Translations under genes and position numbers: made by a program
Shown here: one piece after another, positions 21,892 through 33,000 of the stretch
How positions within the stretch are numbered: position 1 is the stretch's first letter
How the letters are laid out: every line of letters begins with the position of its first letter
Assembly (NCBI RefSeq): GCF_904849725.1
Contig: NC_058519.1
Location: forward strand, 107,496,881-107,560,880
Source of the DNA: Hordeum vulgare subsp. vulgare
Lineage: Eukaryota; Streptophyta; Magnoliopsida; Poales; Poaceae
DNA length: 64,000 bases
Reading direction: 5' to 3'
Notes under the pieces: model-generated
What the model saw: only the letters and a program-made list of their open reading frames with translations
What the model was told of the DNA's origin: nothing
Database searches by the model: none

Positions 21892-24327
21892 ATGGCTCGA
21901 CCTGAGGAAAACGCGAAATTCCCCAGCTGTGATGCCTACTTTGACACTATCCAGTCCAAGAAGAAGCTCCCACTGGCTTTGCAAGAGTCGCTGACCGCTG
22001 CCTTTGCTCAGATCCCAGTCGCATCGTTTCCTGATGTTCCTAGTGGCCGAGGTATATATGCACTTCTGCAAAAGAAACGACTCAATCTGTATACTCTGTC
22101 TTATATTTTGTCACATATATGTTGTGGTGTTGTTTGTAACGACCGATGTCCTCTCTATACTGTAGTGACTGAAATTCCTGGAGAAACTTCTGTTCTTGAT
22201 GCTGTTAGAATATTATCTGAGCACAACATAAGGGCAGCGCCAGTGCTTAACCCTGAACCTGGGGCTCCGGCTGATTGGCAAGGGAGGTATCTTGGCATCA
22301 TAGAGTACTCAGCCATCATCCTTTGGGTACTAGATAATGCTGATCTCGTGGCCGTAGCTCTGTCAGCTGGATCAGCAACTGCTGCAGGAGTCGGAATAGG
22401 CGCTGTTGGTGCAGTGGGCGTGGCTGCATTAGGTGCAACTGGCCCGGCAGCTGTCGCTGGGTTGACTGCTGCTGCAGTAGGTGCCGCTGTTGCTGGCGGG
22501 TTAACTGCTGAAAAGGGTGTTGCGAGGGATGGAGTAACTGCTGCTGATCATTTAGGGGAAGATTTCTACAAAGTTCTGCTTCAGCAAGAACCTTTCAAAT
22601 CGACTACAGTATGACAATTGCTCTATCTTGAAGTCTCTTTTTTTTGTTATGTTGATCAAGCATTGAATCTATGCACCAGAGCAACGTAATTGACTTAATG
22701 TTTGGTTGTTTGGCTAAACCAAAGTTTGGCTACACTTGAGTTAGAATTCAGTATTCAAAATCAGATGGGGCTGGCAATCGGACCGAAAAGACCAGGACCT
22801 TAGTCCGGTTTCTTTTTCATAGACTGGTTGAGAAAGTACTTGCTAATATTTTCCAGTTAGAGTCGGTTCGTGATTGGGGGTATCCTCACATTCCACAGAT
22901 CTGTGTGCTAAGGCTCTGAAAGTAACTGGGTAAGGATGTCGTGGTGGTTGGGAACTAAATGGTGTATATTTGTGCATATAAGTAATGAATTAATTTATGT
23001 GAAGTATTAAAATGTGGGTTTTAACCATCATGATTTTGTTTGAAATGAGGGTCTGGCGTCGTTTTCACGATTCTTTTGCTGTTAGTTGTCTTTGTACAGT
23101 TTTGAATGCGATGGTTATGCCATCCAATTTGACATAATTCATACACGTCTTGCTTCGCTTTGTGGTATGTCAGCTGCATTGCGATTTGTTGCTAAGGTTT
23201 ATTTGGTTATCTCCTCCAGGCCCTTTAATTTAGCATTGCATGTGTGTCTTCTCTTGTAGACCGTGCTAACCTGTATCCTTTATCCTTTTGTCGTAGGTTC
23301 GAACAATTGTTGAATCCTACCCATGGTCTCCTTTTGTGCCAGTTACGCTTGACAGTTCAATGCTTGCTGTACTACTGTTGCTTTCCAAGTATAGATTGAG
23401 GAATGTCCCTGTGATCGAACCTGATAAGCCAGTTATTAAGAACTTCATTACTCAGACTGGTGTTGTTAAAGGACTTCAACAGTGTAAAGGAAGGGATTGG
23501 TTCGACTATATTTCGGCACTTCCTCTTTCAGACTTGGGGCTTCCATTCATGTCTCTTGATGAGGTTATTTGTCTCACCTCGCTGCCTCTTTAGTTAAACT
23601 CTTTGTAGTGTAGGATTTAATCCTCTGTGCTATCCCGATTGTTTTGGATCTGCAGGCGGCAATATCTGAAGTAGGACTTCAAATAGGCTTTCACTGTGTT
23701 ATAACTTATAAAACCTTGTTTATTGAGAAATTTACAATCTTGTGTTTTCTTCAGGTTATTACGGTTAACAGCGATGATCTAATCTTAGAAGCTTTCAAGT
23801 GCATGAAGGATAACAAAATTGGCGGAGTACCCGTAGTAGAAGGTCCCAATAGGAAACTTGTCGGTAGTGTGAGCATAAGGGACATTCGCTTCCTGTTGCT
23901 TAGGCCTGACTTATTTTCTGATTTCAGGTACGAAGCGACCCAACCAAATGATTTATTCCCCTGTGTGTTTTTGTGAAATGTGTCTAATGAAATGTTTGAT
24001 CCACATAGGCATCTTACCGTCTTGGAGTTCATGAAGGCTCTAGGCTCCACTCTTACTGATTCAGGGGGTGACGTACTGGTGAAGCCGCCGCTCACCTGTG
24101 CACCTGATGCTTCTATGGGCAGCGTGATTGACAGCATCGGATCGAGGATAACACACCGGATATACGTGGTGGATGGCGACTTTGAGGTGGTCGGTGTTGT
24201 GACACTGCGAGACGTGATCTCCTGCTTCATCCACGAGCCCCCTGGCTTCTGCGACAGCTATCTTGTTTCAGCGATGGAGAAGCTCGAGGACAAAGCGGAT
24301 GTCGATTCTTCCGTCGAGAACAGCTGA
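21892..24327 (+). CDS. KING1: SNF1-related kinase regulatory subunit gamma-1-like CBS protein
   Basis: Five coding exons join cleanly: 21892-22051, 22166-22608, 23297-23563, 23755-23927 and 24009-24327. All have GT/AG sites and consistent phases, giving 1,362 nt and 453 residues. The product matches the plant KING1 family along its length: CDAYFDTIQSKKKLPLALQE near the start, RYLGIIEYSAIILWVL near 94, an Ala/Gly-rich segment at about 120-175, SKYRLRNVPVIEPDKP in exon 4, DNKIGGVPVVEG in exon 5, and HRIYVVDGDFEVVGVVTLRDVISCF in exon 6. These are paired CBS motifs, which in this superfamily bind adenine nucleotides. Family knowledge: SnRK1 is the plant energy-sensing kinase; KINbetagamma is its canonical gamma subunit, and the role of KING1 in the complex is debated. 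A Copia element lies just upstream. The gene converges on the fasciclin gene 844 bp downstream. Confidence 0.92.
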
Positions 24328-25171
24328 GCTGCTCCCGGGAGTGCATGACGGCCGAAATGACAGACAAGGTTAGTGAGCACTGAGCAAGTCTTGTAGTTGG
24401 ACTGGTTCGTTCAGGTGGTGGTGTTGACACAGTAAATTCTGTGTGGGGGTGACAAGGCATTTCAGTGATCTGTTAGTGTGTACTTTAGTTTGTCAGCTGC
24501 TGTACCGAGTACCCGACTTCGCTGATCCGCACCTGTTTCCTGGTGCAAACACTGCAGTGGCGATTCTGTGATTTGTAAAAACGTTAACGTACCAAAAGTT
24601 TGCCTAATCTCAACCATGTGTACCTCTGTATCCTCCTCGATCTATCTATCAATCAAGTAGTCTAATGTATGACAGTAGTTTAAGCTTGCAGGCGTCGCAG
24701 GTTTTCCTTTTCATCCCTGAGCTAGCAATACAATTTTTGTACTAAGTTAGGTACAGAAGAATTCATGGCCAATAACATTTTCTTGCATCACATGAAGTCT
24801 AATTCCAAAAGTAATCAACTGAACACTAATACAGATAGAAAAAGCTACACTAATACACATAGAGTCCAACTACAATTATTTAGGTATAGAAGGATGCAGA
24901 TAGAAAAAGCTACACTAACACACAGAAAAACTTGCTCGTCCAATTACAATTATTTAGGGAACACGCAAGCACAGGAGATGCTAGTTTTAGAAGTCACAGA
25001 CCTACACCGTGCAAAATGACGACCATGGGATACATGAACTGAACGTGCCCTTTGCCCGCTCTGCTGAACAGCATTGCGTGAATCAAGGACGCAGATCCGA
25101 CCGTGAAAGCTTGCACCTGAATCAGAAATGCGAGGGAACGACGATGGAGGGGAGGAGAGGCACGCAAGCGG
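24328..25171. other. Intergenic space between convergent genes
   Basis: It holds the 3' UTR of the KING1-like gene (to roughly 24560) and the 3' UTR of the minus-strand fasciclin gene. No further gene is seen. A direct duplication lies at about 24832-24960. Confidence 0.6.
24832..24960. repeat. Tandem duplication of ~65 bp
   Basis: CAGATAGAAAAAGCTACACTAA occurs at about 24832 and 24897. Both copies end in (C/T)AA(C/T)TACAATTATTTAGG. Together they form two imperfect adjacent units between the convergent genes. Confidence 0.8.
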
Positions 25172-26017
25172 TCACGAACAAATGGCACGAAGTGCACACG
25201 ACCCCAAGACTCTGCAGACGACACATGGATACAGTTAACTTGTAGAACTAAGATTTGGAAAGCTAGAAGCAATTCAAGCATCAGCATCGTCCATTCTAAT
25301 GCAGAGACTACCATTAAAAAAAAGATCTGCTGGATAGAAAAAGAGGCAAACAACTCAAGGAAATAGTAGTAGTAGTAGTACTCACAACGTGACGAGCCCG
25401 AGTATGAAGCAAGCGGTCACTAAGCTCTCCGAGTAGTCGAACACCGCCGGCGCTCCCGGAACCAGCACGGCGTCGATGAGGTGGAGCGTGAGGCGGTTGT
25501 TGTAGACGACCGTGTTGGTGACCCTGGCCTCGTCCGGCGTTCCGAACGACGACGGCGACGAAGAGAGCCTCATGGTGCCTTCGCAGCTGCAGATGGTGAG
25601 CATGCCGTCGCCCCAGCGCCCCCTATCGAGCGTCCGCACCGCGATTTCCCCGAGGCTTTCGTACAAATTGAGCTCCACCTCGGAGGAGCGCGCCGCCACT
25701 CCGTGGTACAGAAGAAGCGAGGCCTGGCCGCCGGCGGTGAGGTTGCGGAACCGCGGGAGGAACGCCGCCACCGCGTCGTCGCCCGGGCAGAAGACCGTGA
25801 GCCCCGCCTCGCTCTGCTCGCGGAGCACCTGGCTCACGCCGGCCGTGGCGGCGACGAGGCCGGCGAAGGCGCCGCACCCGTTCTTGGACAGGATCTGCTC
25901 GATCGCCAAACCCCTCGGCGGCGTCGCCTCCGGCGGTTGTCCCTCGGCACAGGGGACGAGCAGGAGGAGCAGCAGTATGGTGCAGGGGGGCAGGGCGACG
26001 GCTCTGGCGGACGGCAT
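25172..26017 (-). CDS. Fasciclin-like arabinogalactan protein (two exons)
   Basis: Start ATG at 26015-26017. Exon 1 runs 26017-25386 (donor TT|GTGAGTACT) and exon 2 runs 25211-25172 (acceptor GTCTGCAG, stop TGA at 25172-25174), giving 223 residues. Residues 1-26 are a signal peptide (CTILLLLLLVPCAEG). One fasciclin domain covers about 38-187, with the conserved LTVFCPGDDAVAAFLPRF block near 73 and the YNNRLTLHLIDAVLVP block near 172. The C-terminus (about 199-223) is hydrophobic and could be a GPI signal or membrane anchor. Fasciclin-like AGPs are cell-surface glycoproteins tied to wall assembly and adhesion. An in-frame ATG at 26257 would add about 80 residues before the signal peptide, so I prefer 26017. 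Without splicing the frame would end at 25382 (211 residues). The 3' exon is inferred from consensus and phase, so it is less certain than exon 1. Confidence 0.85.
25367..25381. repeat. Trinucleotide microsatellite next to a splice donor
   Basis: (AGT)5 on the plus strand. On the minus strand it reads ACT repeats immediately following the GTGAGT donor of the fasciclin gene. Length changes here would sit at donor positions +6 onward. Confidence 0.8.
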
Positions 26018-26480
26018 TGTGCTTGATTCCCCTGCTCGTCCAAGAATAATGGAGGTATGGTGGACAGGGTTTCTCTCGACTGGTGTTTTGGCTCGGCCGA
26101 GTTCTTTCAGGGACTCACTCACGGCACGGGGGTGGGGGAAGAAGGGTTTTTGGCTTTCAAGGCCCGTGTTCCGGTGGTCTTGATTGCACTTCTGTTTTTG
26201 ACTCTGCCCATGTGCAGCGCCCCGGTTGCCATTTTCTCCTTGCTGGTAGTATGCCAAGAAATGGTGATGGGCTTTATGACGTTGTGAGTCTTGTGACAGA
26301 AGCTGTGGCCATGGCTGACCGAGGGAGGAAAGTGTACACCCATGGCCATGGATGGTGGCAACTTTGCAAGGATGCAGCAGGGTGACTTACCAAGCCTTGG
26401 GACTTTCCACCAAGCTTCATGTGCGGTGAAATTTGACGCGTCCTGGTATGTTGCACGCGTGAGTTACCGTGGATTTTACT
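26018..26480 (-). promoter_or_regulatory. Upstream region of the fasciclin-like gene
   Basis: No other gene or repeat is recognised. The stretch should contain the 5' UTR and promoter of the minus-strand gene. I do not see an unambiguous TATA box at a convincing distance. Confidence 0.4.
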
Positions 26481-26489
26481 TTGAGCAAT

Positions 26490-27430
26490 GATATTTAGCG
26501 CCTTGTGTTAAGTTGATCCAAGCAGAAATAATGGATTTCGGTTTAGCGTCCTCATCCTCCACAATCATGTTATACAAGATTACAAAACGTGTCATCAGTC
26601 GGCAAAATGTCTCTCGTTCTCATAACATTGCATCTCCAATAAAAATACCCCGACGAGCTTGAAACACTCCGAATGTCATATCCATTTCCTTCCTAGCACC
26701 TTCTTGTATTTGTAGTCTTGACAAACATCGTCCACTAAAAATAGATACCACAAAAAGATAGTACCTCATTTTACAGTCATGCTTGTTGAAGGAGTAGTTG
26801 CTCGCCAGAGCACCCCATCAAAATGTCTCATGAACAAAGGAGATCACTGAAACACATTAATGTCATTGTGAGAACTAGGTGTGCCAAGGAAAGCATACCA
26901 AATTCATAAGTCCTTCAATGTCAAGGCTTCACGTATGATGGTAGCCTTTTTGGTGTGACCTTGATATTGCCCACGCATACCTTTCAAGCAGTTCTTCCAT
27001 TACTAATGTTCCAAATCAACTGAATGGAGCATAAGTTGGAAAACCTCTTGAAGCTCCAATTACCAACAATTTTTCTATATGTTGTCGTGTTGATTCTCTC
27101 AGGTAATCGAGTCCAAACACAACATTCACATGACATACTCATTTGTTCGCAAGAACCCTTCCTTAGGTTGAAGTAGACATCAATCTCGTCCACGACATTC
27201 AATATGTGCAAGAAAAAAAATTGCTCATCCAGAACCAAGTAGAAAAAACCCTTCAAGTTATTTTAGGTTCAATTTGAAGTGGTCCTTGTAGAGAGGCCTT
27301 GTGCCAGCGGTCTTATCCCCGAGGAACAACTCTCGTGCCCTTTATCGAATCCTTGAAGTTCAGAGCATGCTCATCTTGCTTCTCTAGTTCTTCATGGACG
27401 TTCATCATCGTCATTGTTTCAACATCTTCG
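26490..27430 (-). pseudogene. PIF/Harbinger transposase (HARBI1/ALP1-like) remnant
   Basis: Read on the minus strand in shifting frames, the segment follows the HARBI1-like DDE nuclease family common in wheat. It shows RINTTTYRKIVG-like helix text, YEFGMLSLAHLVLTMTLM (the conserved substrate-facing block usually ending SHNDINVL), WTMFVKT, then degraded Q-E-x-x-RKDVERAFG and the C-terminal I-x-HNMI region near 26560. Frameshifts and stops are frequent, so no active transposase remains. In autonomous elements this protein works with a Myb/SANT ORF2 product. I could not find matching terminal inverted repeats or a TTA/TAA target duplication, so element limits are unknown. Confidence 0.65.
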
Positions 27431-27889
27431 TTGTCCGACTTTGAGAATCGACGAACTCTTAGCATATGAACCCATCAAGGTCCCATACTTATCATCCGAC
27501 GAATCCACGCTAAAGAATAAAAATTGCTCACACATTTCATCGAACACATAAAGCGGATAAGTATGCGTGAGGAGTTTGACATATCGAGGCGACGTCCGGT
27601 GGCGGCCGAGATGGCGATGTTGTGGGTTGGGGCCTACGGTGGCGGTGTTATCGGTCGGGGACGACGATTGAGCTAGGTTGGCAGTGGAGCTACGATGATG
27701 GTTGTGCACACGAGGCAGGAAAGAGGGGAGGAAGAAGGCACACCGGGCTGAGTCGAGGAAGTCTTGAAGAGATTTGGGATCCACCCCTCCCTCTAGTCCG
27801 ATGATCGGGCCTCCCCATTTCTTCCCACATATAGTCTTGGTTTTGGGGGTGTCGGACAACCTGTACGCGTATAGGGTTGGTTTGAAGGG
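27431..27889 (-). other. Probable 5' part or leader of the Harbinger remnant
   Basis: The GC-richer stretch at 27580-27790 contains only short frames. It continues from the transposase-like text and stops where FAR1-like sequence begins near 27890. It may be the 5' UTR and N-terminus of the transposase gene. This is assigned by position, not by recognisable sequence. Confidence 0.3.
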
Positions 27890-28215
27890 TCCATGTGTGG
27901 ATATTTGTACCAGATAGTGATCCGGTGAAAGGCCATAAATCATCTTTGAAATATGTCGACACAAACATGTGTTGACAACCCACATTCTTTGTAGGTGTTC
28001 TAGTTCTTCACATTCTTACTTCTTTAACATTCTGTGCCACTTTTCTTCAAATTCTTGAATGGACATTGAATCCATGATGAGTGATGTAATTGTTTCTTCC
28101 ATCCCTAGTCTAGTGGACATCTATGCTCCTGAGTTTTCTCTTAAAAATTTCAGTATGCACCGAATGCACAATATGTATTTTGCATCAAGGAGTGAAAGTG
28201 ACACTACTACCTTAA
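27890..28215 (-). pseudogene. FAR1-related (FRS) pseudogene, 3' portion
   Basis: Minus-strand reading gives broken FAR1/FHY3-family text downstream of the MULE transposase-like domain, including ILKFLREN near the insertion point and QHMFVSTYFKDDLWPF near 27925-27970. In the family the latter corresponds to RHMF(V)PTYFKDDF. The reading order continues directly from 37124-38215 once the Angela element is ignored. FAR1-related proteins are transcription factors derived from Mutator-like transposases. Stops and frame changes show that this copy is dead. The Harbinger remnant interrupts it at the other side. Confidence 0.65.
28211..28215. repeat. Left target-site duplication CTTAA of the Angela element
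   Basis: CTTAA at 28211-28215 matches CTTAA at 37124-37128 exactly. This shows that one insertion event created the 8.9 kb element between them. Confidence 0.95.
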
Positions 28216-30030
28216 TGTTGGGGAACATCGCATGGGAAACAAAAATTTTCCTACGCGCACGAAGACCTATCATGGTGATGTCCATCTATGAGAGGGGATG
28301 AGTGATCTACGTACCCTTGTAGATCGTACACCAGAAGCGTTAGTGAATGCGGTTGATGTAGTGGAACGTCCTCACGTCCCTCGATCCGCCCCACGAACAA
28401 TCCCGCGATCAGTCCCAGGATCTAGTACCGAACGGACGGCACCTCCGCGTTCAGCACACGTACAACTCGACGATGATCTCGGCCTTCTTGATCCAGCAAG
28501 AGAGACGGAGAGGTAGAAGAGTTCTCCGGCAGTGTGACGGCGCTCCGGAGGTTGGTGATGACCTTGTCTCAGCAGGGCTCCGCCCGAGCTCCGCAGAAAC
28601 GCGATCTAGAGGAAAAACCGTGGAGGTATGTGGTCGGGCTGCCGTGGAAAAGTCGTCTCAAATCAGCCCTCAAACCTCCGTATATATAGGTGGGAGGGAG
28701 GGGACCTTGCCTTGGGGCTCAAGGAGCCCCAAGGGGGTCGGCCGAGTCCAAGGGGGAAGGCTCCCCCCCCAAACCGAGTTGGACTTGGTTTGGTGGGTGG
28801 GAGTCCTTCCTTCCCTTCCCACCTCCTTTTTTTCTTTTCTCTTTGATTTTCTTTCCTAGGCGCATAGGGCCCTTTTGGGCTGCCCCACCAGCCCACTAAG
28901 GGCTGGTGCGCCACCCTCAAGGCCTACGGGCTTCCCCGGGGTGGGTTGCCCCCCCGGTGAACTCCCGGAACCAATTCGTCATTCCCGGTACATTCCCGGT
29001 AATTCCGAAAACCTTCCGGTAATCAAATGAGGTCATCCTATATATCAATCTTCGTTTCCGAACCATTCCGGAAACCCTCGTGACGTCCGTGATCTCATCC
29101 GGGACTTCGAACAACATTCGGTAACCAACCATATAACTCAAATACGCATAAAACAACGTCGAACCTTAAGTGTGCAGACCCTGCGGGTTCGAGAACTATG
29201 TAGACATGACCCGAGAGACTCCTCGGTCAATATCCAATAGCGGTACCTGGATGCCCATATTGGATCCTACATATTCTACGAAGATCTTATCGTTTGAACC
29301 TCAGTGCCAAGGATTCATATAATCCCGTATGTCATTCCCTTTGTCCTTCGGTATGTTACTTGCCCGAGATTCGATCGTCAGTATCCGCATACCTATTTCA
29401 ATCTCGTTTACTGGCAAGTCTCTTTACTCGTTCCGTAATACAAGATCCCGCAACTTACACTAAGTCACATTGCTTGCAAGGCTTGTGTGTGATGTTGTAT
29501 TACCGAGTGGTCCCCGAGATACCTCTCCGTCACACGGAGTGACAAATCCCAGTCTTGATCCATATTAACTCAACTAACACCTTCGGAGATACCTGTAGAG
29601 CATCTTTATAGTCACCCAGTTACGTTGCGACGTTTGATACACACAAAGCATTCCTCCGGTGTCAGTGAATTATATGATCTCATGGTCATAGGAATAAATA
29701 CTTGACACGCAGAAAACAGTAGCAACAAAATGACACGATCAACATGCTACGTCTATTAGTTTGGGTCTAGTCCATCACGTGATTCTCCTAATGACGTGAT
29801 CCAGTTATCAAGCAACAACACCTTGTTCATAATCAGAAGACACTGACTATCTTTGATCAACTGGCTAGCCAACTAGAGGCTTGCTAGGGACGGTGTTTTG
29901 TCTATGTATCCACACATGTAAATGAGTCTTCATTCAATACAATTATATCATGGATAATAAATGATTATCTTGATACATGAATTATAATAATAACTATATT
30001 TATTATTGCCTCTAGGGCATAATTCCAACA
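28216..30030 (-). repeat. Angela-type 3' LTR
   Basis: 1,815 bp with TG...CA ends. On the minus strand it is directly preceded by the purine tract AGTGGGAGAC (30031-30040). TATA-like TATATATA lies at 28681-28688. It carries one 12-bp block (TACATTCCCGGT, near 28990) that the 5' LTR lacks. Confidence 0.93.
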
Positions 30031-30082
30031 GTCTCCCACTTGCACTAGAGTCAATAATCTAGCCCTCACATCATCATGCGAA

Positions 30083-33000
30083 TTACATTGTAATTAATCT
30101 AACACCCATACAGTTCTGGTGTTGATCATGCTTTGGCCGTGGAAGAGGTTTAGTCAGCGGGTCTGCTACATTCAGATCCGTGTGCACTTTGCATATATTT
30201 ACGTCCTCTCCTTCGACGTAGTCGCGGATGAGGTTGAAGCGTTGTTTGATGTGTCTGGTCTTCTTGTGAAACCGTGGTTCCTTTGCTAAGGCAATGGCAC
30301 CCGTGTTGTCACAGAACAAGGTTATTTGATTCAGTGCGCTTGGCACCACTCCAAGATCCGTCATGAACTGCTTCATCCAGACACCCTCCTTAGCCGCCTC
30401 CGAGGCAGCCATGTACTCCGCTTCACATGTAGAATCTGCTACGACGCTTTGCTTGGAACTGCACCAGCTTACCGCACCCCCATTAAGAATAAATACGTAT
30501 CCGGTTTGCGACTTAGAGTCGTCCGGATCTGTGTCAAAGCTTGCATCGACGTAACCTTTTACGGCGAGCTCTTCGTCACCTCCATACACGAGAAACATCT
30601 CCTTAGTCCTTTTCAGGTACTTCAGGATATTCTTGACCGCTGTCTAGTGATCCACTCCTGGATTACTCTGGAACCTACCCGCCATACTTATGGCCAGGCT
30701 AACATCTGGTCTAGTGCACAACATTGCATACATGATAGAACCTATGGCTGAAGCATAGGGGACGGAGCGCATATGCTCTCTATCTTCATCAGTTGCTGGG
30801 CAATGAGTCTTACTCAATCTCGTACCTTGTAAAACTAGCAAGAACCCTTTCTTGGACTGTTCCATTTTGAACCTCTTCAAAACTTTATCAAGGTATGTGC
30901 TTTGTGAAAGTCCTATCAGGCGTTTTGATCTATCCCTATAGATCTTAATGCCTAGAATGTAAGCAGCTTCTCCTAGGTCCTTATAGAGAAACTTTTATTC
31001 AAGTAATCCTTTATGCTCTCCAAAAACTCCACGTTGTTTCCAGTCAGCAATATGTCATCCACATATAATATTAGAAACGCCACAGATCTCCCACTCACTT
31101 TCTTGTAAATACAAGATTCTCCAACCACTTGTATAAACCCAAATGCTTTGATCACCTCATCAAAGCGTTTGTTCCAACTCCGAGATGCTTGCACCAGTCC
31201 ATAAATGGATCGCTGGAGCTTGCACACCTTGTTAGCATTCTTAGGATCGACAAAACCTACGGGTTGTATCATATACAACTCTTCCTTAAGGAAACCGTTA
31301 AGGAACGCCGTTTTGACATCCATCTGCCAGATTTCATAATCGAAAAATGCAGCTATTGCTAACATGGTTCTGACGGACTTAAGCATCGCTACGGGTGAGA
31401 ATGTCTCATCGTAGTCAACTCCTTGAACTTGTGAAAAACCCTTTGCCACAAGTCGAGCTTTATAAATGGTCACATTGCCGTCAGCGTCCGTCTTCCTCTT
31501 AAAGATCCATTTGTTCTGAATAGCCTTGCGGCCCTCAGGTAGTACTTCCAAAGTCCATACTTTGTTCTCATACATGGATCCTATCTCGGACTTCATGGCT
31601 TCTAGCCATTTGTTGGAATCTGGGCCCACCATTGCTTCTTCATAATTTGTAGGTTCATTGTTGTCTAACAACATGATTGATAAGACGGGATTACCGTACC
31701 ACTCTGGAGCAGTACGTGGTCTCGTCGACCTGCGTGGTTCGATAGAAACTTGAACCGAAGTTTCATGATCATCATCATTAACTTCCTCCTCAACCGGCGT
31801 CGCAACGACAGAGGTTTCCCCTTGTCCTGCGCCACCATCCAGAGGGATGAGAGGTTCGACAACCTCGTCAAGTTCTATCTTCCTCCCACTCAATTCTCTC
31901 GAGAGAAACTCCTTCTCGAGAAAAGCTCCGTTTTTAGCAACAAACACTTTGCCCTCGGATTTGAGATAGAAGGTGTACCCAACTGTCTCTTTTGGGTAAC
32001 CTATGAAGACGTAATTTTGCGCTTTGGGTTCCAGCTTTTCAGGCTGACGCTTTTTGACATAAGCATCACATCCCCAAACTTTAAGAAACGACAACTTTGG
32101 CCTTTTGCCATACCACAGTTCGTATGGTGTCGTCTCAACGGATTTTGATGGTGCCCTATTTAAAGTGAATGCAGCTGTTTCTAATGCATAACCCCAAAAC
32201 GATAACGGCAAATCGGTAAGAGACATCATAGTTCGCACCATCTCTAATAAAGTACGATTACGACGTTCGGACACACCATTACGCTGTGGTGTTCCAGGCG
32301 GTGTCAACTGTGAAACAATTCCACATTGTCTTAAGTGAGCACCAAACTCGAAACTCAGATATTCACCCCCACGATCAGACCGTAGGAACTTGATCTTCTT
32401 GTTACGAAGATTTTCCACTTCACTCTGAAATTGCTTGAACTTTTCAAATGTTTCAGACTTGTGCTTCATCAAGTAGACATAACCATATCTACTCAAATCG
32501 TCAGTGAAGGTGAGAAAATAACGATATCCGCCGCGCGCCTCTACGCTCATCGGACCACACACATCGGTATGTATGATTTCCAACAAGTCACTTGCACGCT
32601 TCATAGTTCCGGAGAATGGAGTCTTAGTCATCTTGCCCATGAGGCATGGTTCGCACGTGTCAAGTGAATCCAAGTCAAGTGACTCCAAAAGTCCATCAGC
32701 ATGGAGTTTCTTCATGCGCTTTACACCAATATGACCTAAGCGGCAGTGCCACAAAAATATGGCGCTATCATTGTTAACTCTAACACTTTTGGTCTCAGTG
32801 TTATGTATATGTGTATCGCTATCAAGATCCAATATGAACAATCCTCTCACATTAGGTGCATGACCATAAAATATGTTACTCATAGAAATAGAACAACCAT
32901 TATTCTCTGACTTAAAAGAGTAACCGTCTCGCAATAAACAAGATCCAGATATAATGTTCATGCTCAACGCAGGCACTAAATAACAATGATTTAAGTTCAT

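Noticed and set aside
23600..23754. Possible extra exon in the fourth coding intron of the KING1-like gene (after CTGCAG near 23655)
   Set aside because: The text after this acceptor does not match the family, and the acceptor at 23754 restores the conserved VITV...LILEAFK continuation in phase. Only an alternative transcript could revive it.
25481..26183. Two long plus-strand frames opposite the fasciclin gene
   Set aside because: They are antisense shadows of a GC-rich coding exon, and the minus strand carries a signal peptide and fasciclin motifs.
28298..28859. Frames of 70-150 residues in the Angela-type LTRs (also 35172-35963 and 58769-59226)
   Set aside because: The same frames recur in every LTR copy with frameshifts. 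They are chance frames in LTR DNA, not genes.
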